33,517 nt of DNA, taken from assembly GCA_027483065.1 (NCBI GenBank), contig JAIXVI010000010.1, forward strand, positions 1-33,517, written 5' to 3'. The stretch's first letter is position 1, and each line of letters opens with the position of its first letter. The notes under the pieces were generated by a model that was not told where the DNA came from, ran no database searches, and worked only from the letters and a program-made list of their open reading frames with translations. Source of the stretch: Planctomycetaceae bacterium (lineage in GTDB: Bacteria > Planctomycetota > Phycisphaerae > Phycisphaerales > SM1A02). Made by a program: the position numbers and the translations under genes. Positions 16,128-25,403 of the stretch are shown in pieces.

Positions 16128-17012
16128 ATGGGACTTCTCGCCAATCTTCTCACACTGCACCGCGTCGACGCTCAAGTCCGCGCACTCCGTTCTCGCGTTG
16201 ACAACGCCAAGATCTTTTTCAACGCGCAGGAGAAGCAACTCGCGCTTCTCGAGAGGCAGCGTGTCGATCTCGAGACGCAGTTGAAGCAACTCAAGGCCGT
16301 GGTGCACAGCCTCGAGACGGACCAAGCAGCTGCGCAGGAGCGCATCGACAAACTCCGCTCTGAACTCAACATGTCGACCAACGACAAGCAGTACAAGGCC
16401 ATCCTCAACGAGTTGAAGGTCTTGGAGAATCAGAAGGATGAAACCGTCAAGCGTGCGGTCGAAGAGATGAGCCGCATCGACGAAACGCAGAAGCGCATCG
16501 AGTTGCATGCCGCGACCACGGCGGAGCGCGCGAAGGTGCGCGAACTCGCAAAGGCGAAGCTCGATGAGTGCATGAAGGACGTGGGCGAGCGCCTGTCGGA
16601 ACTCGAGTCCGAGCGCGAGCGCGCCGCGGACTTGATCCCCGATCGCGAGCGCAAGATCTTCGATCGCGTTGCCGAGGAAACTGAGGGCGAAGCGATGGCC
16701 GACGTCACGATCGTCAGCCTCCGCCACCGTGAGTTTGCCTGCGGCGCGTGCAACATTGAAGTGCCGTTCGAAACCTATGCGAAGCTTTCGTCCGCCGCGG
16801 ACGCAGTCGTGCAGTGCAAGGCGTGCACACGCATCCTCTACTTGAGCGAAGAGACGCGCGGTGCTTCGAACGAAGAGAAGTCGGCAGAGAAGCCGAAGAA
16901 GACGCGCGCGACTGCCAGCGCGGCCGCAAGCAGTGGCGGCGACCTCGATCCAAACTCACCGGAAGCGATCGCGCGCGACAAGGCGAAGTTTGAGAAGACG
17001 CGGAAGCTCTGA
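16128..17012 (+). CDS. Coiled-coil protein with C4 zinc ribbon (DUF164/zf-RING_7 type)
   Basis: I start at ATG 16128 (MGLLANLLTLHRVD), because the upstream in-frame extension is arginine/proline-rich and overlaps the cdsA end. The 294-residue protein is a long antiparallel coiled coil at about 10-180, then a C4 zinc ribbon (C205/C208 and C230/C233), then an alanine/lysine/serine-rich disordered tail. Members of this family are widespread and often described as possible nucleic-acid-binding proteins; none of that can be proved here. It is the last gene of the + strand group and is followed by an intrinsic terminator at 17078. Confidence 0.85.
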   Translation: MGLLANLLTLHRVDAQVRALRSRVDNAKIFFNAQEKQLALLERQRVDLETQLKQLKAVVHSLETDQAAAQERIDKLRSELNMSTNDKQYKAILNELKVLENQKDETVKRAVEEMSRIDETQKRIELHAATTAERAKVRELAKAKLDECMKDVGERLSELESERERAADLIPDRERKIFDRVAEETEGEAMADVTIVSLRHREFACGACNIEVPFETYAKLSSAADAVVQCKACTRILYLSEETRGASNEEKSAEKPKKTRATASAAASSGGDLDPNSPEAIARDKAKFEKTRKL

Positions 17013-17077
17013 CGCGCTTCGCAGAAATCCCCGCAAAACCCGCGCCGCACGCTCGGCACAAACTTCAACAAGGACCC

Positions 17078-17110
17078 AATCCGCCAGTTCGCGCTGGCGG
17101 ATTTTCTTTC
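17078..17110 (+). terminator. Rho-independent terminator after the zinc-ribbon gene
   Basis: A perfect 10-bp stem, AATCCGCCAG (17078-17087) with CTGGCGGATT (17094-17103), closes a six-base loop TTCGCG and runs straight into TTTTCTTTC. It lies 65 bases past the stop at 17012 and before the convergent CRTAC1 gene. The opposite strand lacks a T tract, so it should act mainly on the + strand. Confidence 0.82.
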
Positions 17111-17160
17111 GCGAATTTCCTTTCGCGAATTTCCTTTCGCTGATTTCCTTTCGACGAGTG
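17107..17160. repeat. 14-base tandem repeat, three units plus a partial
   Basis: TTTCGCGAATTTCC occurs at 17107-17120 and 17121-17134. TTTCGCTGATTTCC follows at 17135-17148, then a decayed TTTCGACG. It begins within the T tract of the terminator and ends just before the convergent CRTAC1 stop. Confidence 0.85.
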
Positions 17161-17164
17161 ACTT

Positions 17165-19096
17165 TCAACGTCGCACACGAAGCACGCGGCCCGCGGGAGC
17201 AGGTCCGATGGCGACGGGCTCTCCACGCAGCCGATCGCCCGCGAACCAGACGCGTCCACCGACGATTTCGGTCGCGGTTCCGAGGCCAAATCGCGCGAGC
17301 GGCTCGCACTGCGATTGGTAACTGCGCGTTGGCGAAACGACGCGACGTTGCGTCACTTGCTTGCCGTCGATCGCAACATCGATTTCGACTTCCGCCCCAA
17401 GCGCTCCGACGCCCTCGGGCACGATCGCGATCCAACCATGTTTCGTTGCTTGATCGTTGCGAAGAACGCGCGCGGGCCCGTCGAGGTCGATGAGGACGAG
17501 ATCCGTGTCGCCGTCGTTGTCGAGGTCCCCCGCCGCAAGCCCGCGACCGACCGCGGGTTTCGCGAGGTCGCCGAGCGTCGACTCGGGCGCTTCAACGAAG
17601 AGCGGCACCGCGTTGCCGCCGCGGTTCATGAAGAGTTGGCCGCGCTGTGCGTAGGTCTGGCTCGGCGCGACGCGCGCGATATCAGGCTCGAGATGGCCGT
17701 TCGCCTGCACGATGTCCTCGTTGCCGTCGAGGTCGAGATCTGCGAAGAGGAGCCCGAAGGTGAGATAGCGCCGCGTGGGCGCGCCGAAACCTTGGCCGAG
17801 CGCTTCGTCGGCGAAGGTGGGCTTGCCGAACGGATCGCTGTAGAAGTTCGAGACATACAGCGAACTCGGCTCGTTCGCGAAATTGCCGACCGCGACCGCG
17901 AGGCTCATGTCGTTGCGCGGCCATGCGACGTCGATGCCCATCGCGCCCGTCGCTGCGCCGTCGCGGTCGTAGGCGAAGCCCGACTCGACGGCGATGTTCG
18001 TGAAACGCGGCGTGCCGTCGTCGGCGGGGCCGAGGTTGCGAAGGAGGAACTTCGGCGTCTTGTCGTTCGCGACAAGGATGTCGGTGCGTCCATCGCGATC
18101 GGCATCGACGAAGACGAGCCCCAACGCTTTCGCATACGGCTCGCCGGTGACGGGGTTCATGACCCCGACCCCTGATTCCGCCGTCGCGTCGCGGAAGGCG
18201 CCTCGTCCGTCGTTCAACAGCAGCGTCAGCATGGTGCCTTCGAAACCAGTTGGCGGGCCGTACGCACGACCGATCCCGTCGAGCGTGAAGTTCACGCTGC
18301 GATCGATCGCAGGCGACCACGTCACATAGTTCGCAACGATGACGTCGAGATCGCCGTCGTTGTCGGCATCGAGCATGCCTACAGAAGTGCCCCACTCGCC
18401 TTCGCTCGGCGCGTCGATCGCCGCAAACTCTAATCCCCCAGATGCACGCTCCCCGCCTTCTGGCGTTCGATTCAGAAGCACACGGTCTTGCCCGACACAG
18501 GCGATGTAGAGATCCACGTGGTTGTCGCCGTCGAGATCACCCGCCGCGAGTCCGTTCGCGAATGCGCCACGCAAGAGCGCTTCGTCACCAGACCATCGCT
18601 CGAATCGCATCTCGCCCGCAGCCTCGGTGCGGTTGAGGTAGATCCGGACTCCGCCGCGGCCCGCGTCGGGGTCGCTTGCGCTTGGCTCCAAGGGCTCGCC
18701 CTGCGTGAACACGATGTCAAGTCGCTCATCGTGATCGAGATCGACGAGCGCAACGCCGCCCGCAAGACACTCTGGCAGCAATTTGCCACCGCGTGCGCCT
18801 GATTCATGCACGAAATCAACGCCTGCAGCCCCGGCAACATCGGTGAACCGCACAACACTCGGCGGCGCAATCGCTTCCGATGGCGCGGGTGCCGGTGGCG
18901 CGACGACAGCGCCCGACCCAGCATCCGGAACAGGCTTCTTCCGCAGTGTCAGAAACAACGTGATCGCGATCGCGATGAACGCGACCACGCCAACGGAACG
19001 CCAGAATCCGCGCGCGACGAGTCGGTCATCACCCGCGATCTCGCTTCCGTCTGCAGGCTGATCCGCCGGCGGCTTGCGCGTTTCGTTCGATGGCAT
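17165..19096 (-). CDS. CRTAC1-type FG-GAP/VCBS and ASPIC/UnbV protein, membrane anchored
   Basis: The 643-residue protein has one N-terminal membrane segment at about 31-50 (SVGVVAFIAIAITLFLTL) and a proline/alanine linker. FG-GAP-type repeats follow at about 80-540, many with calcium-loop cores (DLDHDERLDI, DLDGDNHVDLYI, DADNDGDLDVIV, DADRDGRTDILV, DLDLDGNEDIV, DLDNDGDTDLVL). The C-terminus at about 545-640 is an ASPIC/UnbV domain (GAEVEIDVAIDGKQ, SYQSQCEPLARFGLG). It is a seven-bladed-propeller-like, periplasm-facing protein; family members are linked to binding or scaffolding and their chemistry is unclear. It lies nine bases after the VWA gene and closes the operon that also encodes the cytochrome and a second UnbV protein. 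Confidence 0.88.
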   Translation of the reverse strand: MPSNETRKPPADQPADGSEIAGDDRLVARGFWRSVGVVAFIAIAITLFLTLRKKPVPDAGSGAVVAPPAPAPSEAIAPPSVVRFTDVAGAAGVDFVHESGARGGKLLPECLAGGVALVDLDHDERLDIVFTQGEPLEPSASDPDAGRGGVRIYLNRTEAAGEMRFERWSGDEALLRGAFANGLAAGDLDGDNHVDLYIACVGQDRVLLNRTPEGGERASGGLEFAAIDAPSEGEWGTSVGMLDADNDGDLDVIVANYVTWSPAIDRSVNFTLDGIGRAYGPPTGFEGTMLTLLLNDGRGAFRDATAESGVGVMNPVTGEPYAKALGLVFVDADRDGRTDILVANDKTPKFLLRNLGPADDGTPRFTNIAVESGFAYDRDGAATGAMGIDVAWPRNDMSLAVAVGNFANEPSSLYVSNFYSDPFGKPTFADEALGQGFGAPTRRYLTFGLLFADLDLDGNEDIVQANGHLEPDIARVAPSQTYAQRGQLFMNRGGNAVPLFVEAPESTLGDLAKPAVGRGLAAGDLDNDGDTDLVLIDLDGPARVLRNDQATKHGWIAIVPEGVGALGAEVEIDVAIDGKQVTQRRVVSPTRSYQSQCEPLARFGLGTATEIVGGRVWFAGDRLRGEPVAIGPAPAGRVLRVRR

Positions 19097-19105
19097 GCTC
19101 CGACT

Positions 19106-20845
19106 TTACCCGATCACCGTGCGCCGCATCTTCACGTAGTCCCAGACGACGAAGCGGTCGAGTTCTTCGCCGCCTGCGAAGAGCACGCGTCCGCCTGTGC
19201 GTTCGGCGAGGCGATGCGCGAACTGCACGTCGTCCTCAGTCTGTGACCAGCTCGGCAAGAGGAAGATGTTGACGACGATCCCCTCGCGACGGCAGCGCTC
19301 GGCCTCGCGCATGGTCTCGGCCTCCGTGCGCGGATCGGGCGGATAGAGCATGAAGAGATCGCTCCCCTCAAAGTGCGCGGTGGGAAGCCCATCCGTGAGG
19401 AGGAAGATCTGGCGGTTCGGCGTGTCCTGCGCCGAGAGCACCTGCCGCGCAAGCGCGAGCGCGCGCTGGATGTTCGTGAAGTGCAACGGCAGATCGAGTT
19501 CGCCGATCTCAGGGTCCGACATATCCGCGCGCAAACGCACGACCGGATCATTGATCGACACGGGCTTCGGCAGCATCTCGACGATCTCGCCCGCCGGACG
19601 AAGTTTCGCGAGCGTGTACATCTCGATCGCTTGTAGGAAATCGCCGGGATATTCGCTCCGAATGAGCGCGTCGAGCGCGAGCGCCATCTTCTTGCACGCG
19701 ATGTACTGGCCGCCGTAGCGCATCGATCCCGACATGTCGAGGATGAGCGCCGTCGCGCACTTTGGCGTGCGACGCGTGCGATGGACGACGAGGTCCTCGC
19801 CCGCGGGGCGCGCCTGCCCAGTGCGCGCGACTGCGTTGAGAATCGACTGCGGCATGTCGAGATTCGCGGGCGAATCGCCGAATTCGTATGCGCGCGTCGA
19901 CGGAAGCTCGATCGCGCCGTCGCGCGACAGCACACCATCATGGCGACCGCGGCGCGCATCGGCGAGTTCACTGAAGATCGTCGCAAGCAGGCGCTTCTGG
20001 TAGGTGCGAAGCGCACGCGGCGACGAGCGATAGCCCTCGGGACTTCGCTCAAGCCCCGCTTCCTCCGCCATCTTTCGAAGGAGTTCATTCACCTGCCGCT
20101 GCACGCGATCCAAGTCGGCAAGTTGCTCCTCGCTCGCAAACTCGCGCAGCGCGGACATGTCGATGATCGCAGGCTTCGCGTTCTTGAGCGCTTCCTCGAT
20201 CTGCTTGAGCAGCCGCTCGATCCGGTCGAGTTCGCCCTTGACTTCAATCGCCTGCGCGACCGTCATTTCCTCGCGGCCGGTGAATGCGTACTTCGACGCG
20301 AGCTGCTCGACCGTGAATCGCTCGCGAAGCCGCGCGATCGCGCGCATGAGCGATTGCGAGAGCGGCGAAGCATCGGGGACGCGACGATGAATCTTCTCGA
20401 GTTCAGCGAGTTGCCCCGCCGCGAGCGCGGGCGCGAGGCGCGGTGCAAGTGCCGCCGGAATCTCGACCTTCGCGGCAGCTTCCGCAGCGCCTTCGTGCGC
20501 GAGTTCTTCGGCTCGGCGCGTTTCGTACTTCTCCAGGATGCGACGACGGCGCTCTTCAAGCATCGCGCGCAGTGCATCGAGGCTCGGCCCGAGACCGCGA
20601 ACTTGCGATGGGTCGAGACGGACGGCGTCGGCGAGTTCGCGCTCGGTAAAGCGACGGCGCGTGCCGTACATCAGCATGTGGTCGAGCATCGCGTCGGCGG
20701 CATCGCCCGAAGGCGGGCGCGTCGGCGGCGGGAACTCCTGCGGGTCGTAGCCGAGATAGGTGTGAACGACCCCGCCGAAGGGCGCGGGTTGCGAGGCGAC
20801 AATCGGCGCAGGATCGCGGGGAGTTGGCACGTCTTCGGTGCTCAC
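19106..20845 (-). CDS. Von Willebrand factor A domain protein paired with a MoxR-like ATPase
   Basis: I start at GTG 20845-20843, overlapping the ATPase stop as GTGA; the 31 codons upstream in frame are arginine-rich and overlap the ATPase gene. Of the 579 residues, about 1-360 are helical and charged (long helices at 85-115, 195-260). The VWA domain is at about 363-560 with a full MIDAS metal site: D370-M-S372-G-S374, T457 (HFTNIQ) and D485 (LLTDG). There is no signal peptide, so it acts in the cytoplasm. In NorD/NorQ and CbbO/CbbQ, a VWA protein couples a MoxR-type ATPase to a client metalloenzyme; I infer the same role here. Candidate clients are the flanking cytochrome and UnbV proteins. 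Confidence 0.88.
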   Translation of the reverse strand: MSTEDVPTPRDPAPIVASQPAPFGGVVHTYLGYDPQEFPPPTRPPSGDAADAMLDHMLMYGTRRRFTERELADAVRLDPSQVRGLGPSLDALRAMLEERRRRILEKYETRRAEELAHEGAAEAAAKVEIPAALAPRLAPALAAGQLAELEKIHRRVPDASPLSQSLMRAIARLRERFTVEQLASKYAFTGREEMTVAQAIEVKGELDRIERLLKQIEEALKNAKPAIIDMSALREFASEEQLADLDRVQRQVNELLRKMAEEAGLERSPEGYRSSPRALRTYQKRLLATIFSELADARRGRHDGVLSRDGAIELPSTRAYEFGDSPANLDMPQSILNAVARTGQARPAGEDLVVHRTRRTPKCATALILDMSGSMRYGGQYIACKKMALALDALIRSEYPGDFLQAIEMYTLAKLRPAGEIVEMLPKPVSINDPVVRLRADMSDPEIGELDLPLHFTNIQRALALARQVLSAQDTPNRQIFLLTDGLPTAHFEGSDLFMLYPPDPRTEAETMREAERCRREGIVVNIFLLPSWSQTEDDVQFAHRLAERTGGRVLFAGGEELDRFVVWDYVKMRRTVIG

Positions 20846-22347
20846 AGCCCGCGGACCTCGTAGGAAACGCGGCCGTGTTTTTCGGAGCGCGAGATGCGCT
20901 CGGTCGCCCAAAGTCCTGCGAGCACGAACTCCACGCAACTCGCACGAACGGCGAGATCAGCCGACGCGTTCACTTCGAACGCCTTCTCCCACGCGGCGGG
21001 CACTTCGCGCAACGCAGCGGCGTATGCCGACGATGGCAGCATGTCGCCGACCTCGATGCGCACGCCCTTCGCGAAGATGTCGGCGATGTCGCCGAGTCCG
21101 TGGGCATCGACGTACTCGTTGAACACCGCTGCGATCGCTTCGGCGACGATCGCGTCGATCGCCTGGCGCTCGGTCATTTGGTGCGAACCCATGAGGTCGA
21201 GTTCGAGTTTGCCCGTTGCGCTCGCGTGGAGGTGCGCGAGGTCGCTGATGCGCGGTACGGCAGGCCGCTCGCCATGCGCGATACCGCGACGACGTGCATT
21301 CGCGACCATCGTGCGCCAGTTCGACGCGGCGAATCGCGCGGAGACGCCGCTCGCGTGATCGACGAAACGCGACTTGCGCGCGACGCGCGAGATTTCCTCG
21401 CAAACTTCGTCCATGAACGGCGGGACGAGCACGGGGTACGCACCGCCAAGATCGATGCCCGCTTCTTGCCGCGTGATCGCCATGCCAAGTTCGCGCTCGC
21501 GCGGATAGTGCGTCGCGATCGTGCTGCCGATGCGGTCCTTCAACTGCGGAATCACCTTGCCCGAACGGTTGTAGGTCGTGGGATTCGCGCTGAAGAGGAC
21601 AAGGACATCGAGATCGAATCGGATCGGATAGCCGCGGATCTGGACGTCGCGTTCTTCGAGAATGTTGAAGAGGCCGACCTGTACAAGTTCGTCGAGGTCG
21701 GGCAATTCGTTCATCGCGAAGATGCCGCGATGCTGGCGCGGGATGAGGCCGAAGTGGAGCGCTTCCTCGGCCGACATCGATGTGCCGGACATGAGGCGCG
21801 CCGGATCGATCTCGCCAATCACGTCGGCGAACTTCGTGCCGGGTGCAAGACGTTCTGCGTAGCGCTCGGATCGGTGCCACCACGCGATGGGGACTTGCTC
21901 CGGCGGCGACGAGGCGACGAGTTCGCGGCCTGCGCGCGTGATCGGGCGCTCGGGATCTTCGTGGACCGGCGCGTTGGGGATGTCGAGATGCGGAATCCAC
22001 TCGTCGAGGAAGCGCGGGAGGAGGCGCATGAGGCGGCTCTTGCCTTGGCCCTTTTCGCCGAGGAAGAGCATGTCGTGCCCCGCGAGGATCGCGTTGATGA
22101 CCTCGGGAAGCACGGTGTCGTCGTAACCGACGATGCCGGGAAAGAGATCGCGCGGCGAGCAGTCGGGCGTGGCGAGCGCGCGCACGAGATTGTCACGGAG
22201 TTCGTCTTTGACGGAACGTGAACGCCAACCGGAGGCGCGGAGCTCGGCGAGTGTGCGGATCTTGGGTGGAGCGGAAGTCGCCGCGCGATCGGAGGGCGCG
22301 CGTTCGATGGTGCGGTCAGTCGGTCGTTCAGTCGTGCGGTGAGCCAT
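20842..22347 (-). CDS. MoxR/magnesium-chelatase-like AAA+ ATPase
   Basis: This 501-residue protein has a disordered Thr/Arg-rich N-terminus (to about 30), then an AAA+ core. Walker A is GEKGQGKS (97-104), sensor 1 is SANP (253-256) and a probable arginine finger is in LKDRIG (R272). The Walker B position reads [11 protein letters not shown] (208-218): the usual first acidic residue is asparagine, though the catalytic glutamate E214 remains. A helical lid region follows to the end. Family members remodel clients or aid metal-cofactor insertion together with a VWA partner. That partner is the next gene, overlapping by four bases. 96 bases separate it from the cytochrome stop. Confidence 0.87.
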   Translation of the reverse strand: MAHRTTERPTDRTIERAPSDRAATSAPPKIRTLAELRASGWRSRSVKDELRDNLVRALATPDCSPRDLFPGIVGYDDTVLPEVINAILAGHDMLFLGEKGQGKSRLMRLLPRFLDEWIPHLDIPNAPVHEDPERPITRAGRELVASSPPEQVPIAWWHRSERYAERLAPGTKFADVIGEIDPARLMSGTSMSAEEALHFGLIPRQHRGIFAMNELPDLDELVQVGLFNILEERDVQIRGYPIRFDLDVLVLFSANPTTYNRSGKVIPQLKDRIGSTIATHYPRERELGMAITRQEAGIDLGGAYPVLVPPFMDEVCEEISRVARKSRFVDHASGVSARFAASNWRTMVANARRRGIAHGERPAVPRISDLAHLHASATGKLELDLMGSHQMTERQAIDAIVAEAIAAVFNEYVDAHGLGDIADIFAKGVRIEVGDMLPSSAYAAALREVPAAWEKAFEVNASADLAVRASCVEFVLAGLWATERISRSEKHGRVSYEVRGL

Positions 22348-22383
22348 GCGTCCATCTTCGCCGCCCCGCAGCGTTGGGAGTCA

Positions 22384-22444
22384 AGCCAACTTCCGAATTG
22401 GTGTACGGCACGTGCCGCCCGACGCCTCGCACAAGCGGTTGGCT
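22384..22444 (-). promoter_or_regulatory. Nested inverted repeats in the gap between cytochrome and ATPase genes
   Basis: AGCCAAC (22384-22390) and GTTGGCT (22438-22444) are perfect 7-bp inverted arms. Inside them lies the 12-base perfect palindrome CGGCACGTGCCG (22406-22417). CCAA/TTGG arms could form a competing smaller stem. The gap could fold as an mRNA element, or hold an operator. Short palindromes are expected by chance, so this is tentative. Confidence 0.3.
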
Positions 22445-25383
22445 CACCGACCGCGCGGGCCTGCGGCTTCCCGGCGCAAACCCGGCACTTCAACCCGCGT
22501 GCCCGGCAGCAAATCACCCTCAAGTCGACCCACGCGACCGAGTGAGTAGATCACCGTCGCCTCGGCGGCCGCATTCGCCCACGGGTACTTTTCCCGTGCG
22601 AGCCGGACCGCGCGGTCGCGCGCGTTTTCGTCGGGCTTGTACCGCGCGTGCTGTTCGCGCGCCGCTTTCGCACCGTCCGCATCACCGAGCATCTCGCACG
22701 CGCGGTTCACAAACCACCACGTCGGCGCTTGCTCAGGATCGACCGCGAGCGAACGCTGCGCCACTTCGCGCGATTCCTTTGCCAGCGCCGTGCGTGCGCC
22801 GTCGTCGGGCATCGCGAGTGCCTGCTCAAGCAGCACTTCGGCCAGTTCGTTCAGGACACGCACATCGATCGAGAAGTCGAACGCACGCTCGCGCGCACCC
22901 GCGAAGTCCGTCGCGAGCACGCGTTGGAAACCCTCCGCAGCCTTCGCGAAGTTTCCGTTCTGCTTGTCGACGAGGGCCGTGAAGTACGCGACCGTCCACG
23001 GCGACTTCACTCCTTCGCCGCCCGCTGGCACGAGGAGCGCAGCCGCGTCGTCAAGTCGCCCCTCGCGGATCGCAAGCCGCGCACGCGCCAACGCACCAAC
23101 TGCAGGTTCAAGCGCCGCAACGCGCGCGAACGCTTCATCGGCCTGTCGCAGCGCACCACGTCCCGTGCCCCGGTCACTCTCGCGGAAGAGCCCAATGCCG
23201 TAGTCGTACCAACGCTGCCACTCGGGAATCGCATCGGGCGCGGAGGTCGCCTCGCCATACACGCGACCATCTTGACTGCGCACCGGCAGCACGATTTCGT
23301 CGCGCGCAAGCACCATCACGGGGTAGTCGTTGACGCGCGTCGCGCCTTCGACGAAACGCAGATAGGTCGTGTCGAATTTGCGATAGCGCACTTCGCTCTC
23401 GATGCGGAGCGGCGCCGCCGCGTCCGCTGGAACTTCGAGAAGGAGATGCGTGACATCACCCGCGCCCGGCGGAATTTGGTTGTTGTAGAGCGGGAGGAAA
23501 ATGTCCTGCGGATTGCGTCGATCGATGCGATTGCCTTCGCGATCAATGACGAACGCGTTGAACATGCGCGACCACGGATCGAGTTCGCCGGTTGCTTGAT
23601 CGAGGCCCCCACTCACGCCAACGACGCGCGCGTCGCGATCTGCTGGCTCAAGCGTCGCACGCGTCCACAGCCAAACCTCGTTTGAATCTGCGGTTCCCTG
23701 CGTGAACTCGTGCCCGATATCGAGCGTTCGGACGACGACTTCAAGCAGGTACCGCTGACCCGCGTCGAGCACGGGCAATTCCGCGCCGATCACGCGCAAC
23801 GCACCGTCGATCGCACCGCCCTCGCGCACCGCGAAGAGATCGACCCGCACGGTCTTCGCGTTGAATGCCGCGTGACCCGCGACGATCGCCGCATGGGCGT
23901 CCGCGGCCGTTTCGCTCGCCATCTCATCGGGAAGTTCGGCGCACGTTGCACCTGGAAGCATCGCGCAGGCCGATTGGTCGATCGCCTTCGAAAGTGCCGT
24001 ATTCGCGCTTGGGAACGCGTGCGACAACACGCTGCGCACGCCGCTTCCATCGCGATCGCGCGCGGCGAAGTCGTCGCTCGCCACCGCCTGCATGTGGCAC
24101 GAGTTGCATGAGGTCGCGGCCTTCTCGGGGTAGTACCAACCGAGCGCACCATGCCCGCTGCGTCCAGACGCAAGGAATGACCCGTAGTGATCTTGCCCGC
24201 GCAGCCACTTGTAATCGTTGAGCGGCTCCGGGAGGAAGACCTTGTGGCACGAGCCGCAGAACTCGTTCGAGCGGTGCACTTCCGGCTTCAAGAACGTGCG
24301 CTTATGAAACGACGGCTTCGCCTTCACCAGTTGATTCGACACCCACTGCAAGAGCGGTGATTCGCTGAAGGCAAACGGATAGTGCGGACTCTCTTCGATC
24401 GTGTAGTCGGCGTTTCCGCGCGGACTATCGATCGAAACGATGCCGTGACACACAGTGCAGGTGATGCTCGCGCGGCCGAGCGGATCATTCGCGACGTCGT
24501 ACGCGGGGTCGTCCCACTTCGCATCTTCAAACGCGCCCGCGAAGAATGGCACTGGATCGTGGCAGCCCGCGCAGAAACGCGCATCCTGCACACTTCCATC
24601 CTTCTCGAACGCTTCACGACGCGTCTCGCGCACACTCGCCGCATAAAACGGATTGTTGAACGAACTCGTCGCGTGCACGGAGTGCGCCCACGAGTGCACC
24701 ACATCGGCGTGGCACTCGAGGCAGTACTCATTCGCCATCAAGCCCTTGGCCGGAATGAATCCGCCCGTCGAGGTCTTTGCGAGTGACGGCTCGAAGTAGC
24801 TCGCGCCATCTTCCGGAACACGCGGCGCGCGCTCGGGAAGCACGACGTGCGCGAGCGTGGCGACCACCGCGACGCCGGCCGCAACCGCTGCCCACCGCGC
24901 ACCAACCGCCCACTTGATGCGACGGCCCGAGAGTCGGTGCAAAACAAAGAGCCACGCTGCGACGAATGGCGCAATGACATGCACCCAATACACGATCTCG
25001 CGCGTCGTCGGCTCGCGGACGCCGATCGTCGTGCCGCCAAATTCCACGCGTGTCAGTGCAACGCCCGTCGCGAGCAACACGATCGCTGCGACGAAGGTCG
25101 CGATACCCGCCGCGATCGCACGCGGATTCGGACGGTTGGCGACGTTACGCCAGTGGAGTGCGCCGAACACGATCGTTGGAACCACGATCGCGAACCCGAG
25201 CACGAGGTGCGCGAGGAAGTTGACGAGGTAGAAGCGATTCTCGAGCGTCTCGCCGGTCTTCCACTGCAGGAACGTCACAGCGCCGAGGTAGACGCTATTG
25301 ACCGCCAACAACGCGAACAGCCCAAACACCGCGGCAAGAAGCCACTTCAGTTTCGGACCAACCGCTGGGCGGAACTTCGACAT
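22444..25383 (-). CDS. Membrane-anchored pentaheme c-type cytochrome with C-terminal TPR region
   Basis: The 979-residue protein starts at ATG 25383-25381. About five membrane segments lie at roughly 13-37, 52-76, 90-110, 129-148 and 160-181. The heme domain follows with five CXXCH sites: CLECH (221), CAGCH (271), CTVCH (309), CGSCH (376) and CNSCH (426). Histidine-rich spacing around HSWAHSVHATS and SPHYPF could supply distal ligands. Residues about 490-720 are beta-rich, and about 750-940 are TPR-like helices (ALRQADEAFARVAALEP, FAKAAEGFQRVLA). The predicted role is electron transfer on the periplasmic face, fed from the membrane. It begins 20 bases after the UnbV lipoprotein gene. The heme part recalls cytochrome c-554-type multiheme families; substrate and redox partner are unknown. 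Confidence 0.9.
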   Translation of the reverse strand: MSKFRPAVGPKLKWLLAAVFGLFALLAVNSVYLGAVTFLQWKTGETLENRFYLVNFLAHLVLGFAIVVPTIVFGALHWRNVANRPNPRAIAAGIATFVAAIVLLATGVALTRVEFGGTTIGVREPTTREIVYWVHVIAPFVAAWLFVLHRLSGRRIKWAVGARWAAVAAGVAVVATLAHVVLPERAPRVPEDGASYFEPSLAKTSTGGFIPAKGLMANEYCLECHADVVHSWAHSVHATSSFNNPFYAASVRETRREAFEKDGSVQDARFCAGCHDPVPFFAGAFEDAKWDDPAYDVANDPLGRASITCTVCHGIVSIDSPRGNADYTIEESPHYPFAFSESPLLQWVSNQLVKAKPSFHKRTFLKPEVHRSNEFCGSCHKVFLPEPLNDYKWLRGQDHYGSFLASGRSGHGALGWYYPEKAATSCNSCHMQAVASDDFAARDRDGSGVRSVLSHAFPSANTALSKAIDQSACAMLPGATCAELPDEMASETAADAHAAIVAGHAAFNAKTVRVDLFAVREGGAIDGALRVIGAELPVLDAGQRYLLEVVVRTLDIGHEFTQGTADSNEVWLWTRATLEPADRDARVVGVSGGLDQATGELDPWSRMFNAFVIDREGNRIDRRNPQDIFLPLYNNQIPPGAGDVTHLLLEVPADAAAPLRIESEVRYRKFDTTYLRFVEGATRVNDYPVMVLARDEIVLPVRSQDGRVYGEATSAPDAIPEWQRWYDYGIGLFRESDRGTGRGALRQADEAFARVAALEPAVGALARARLAIREGRLDDAAALLVPAGGEGVKSPWTVAYFTALVDKQNGNFAKAAEGFQRVLATDFAGARERAFDFSIDVRVLNELAEVLLEQALAMPDDGARTALAKESREVAQRSLAVDPEQAPTWWFVNRACEMLGDADGAKAAREQHARYKPDENARDRAVRLAREKYPWANAAAEATVIYSLGRVGRLEGDLLPGTRVEVPGLRREAAGPRGR

Positions 25384-25403
25384 ACGCGCACTCTATCGAC
25401 CGC

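Noticed and set aside
20824-22221. 465-codon + strand frame
   Set aside because: Mirror frame antisense to the AAA+ ATPase gene; the ATPase has intact Walker and sensor motifs.
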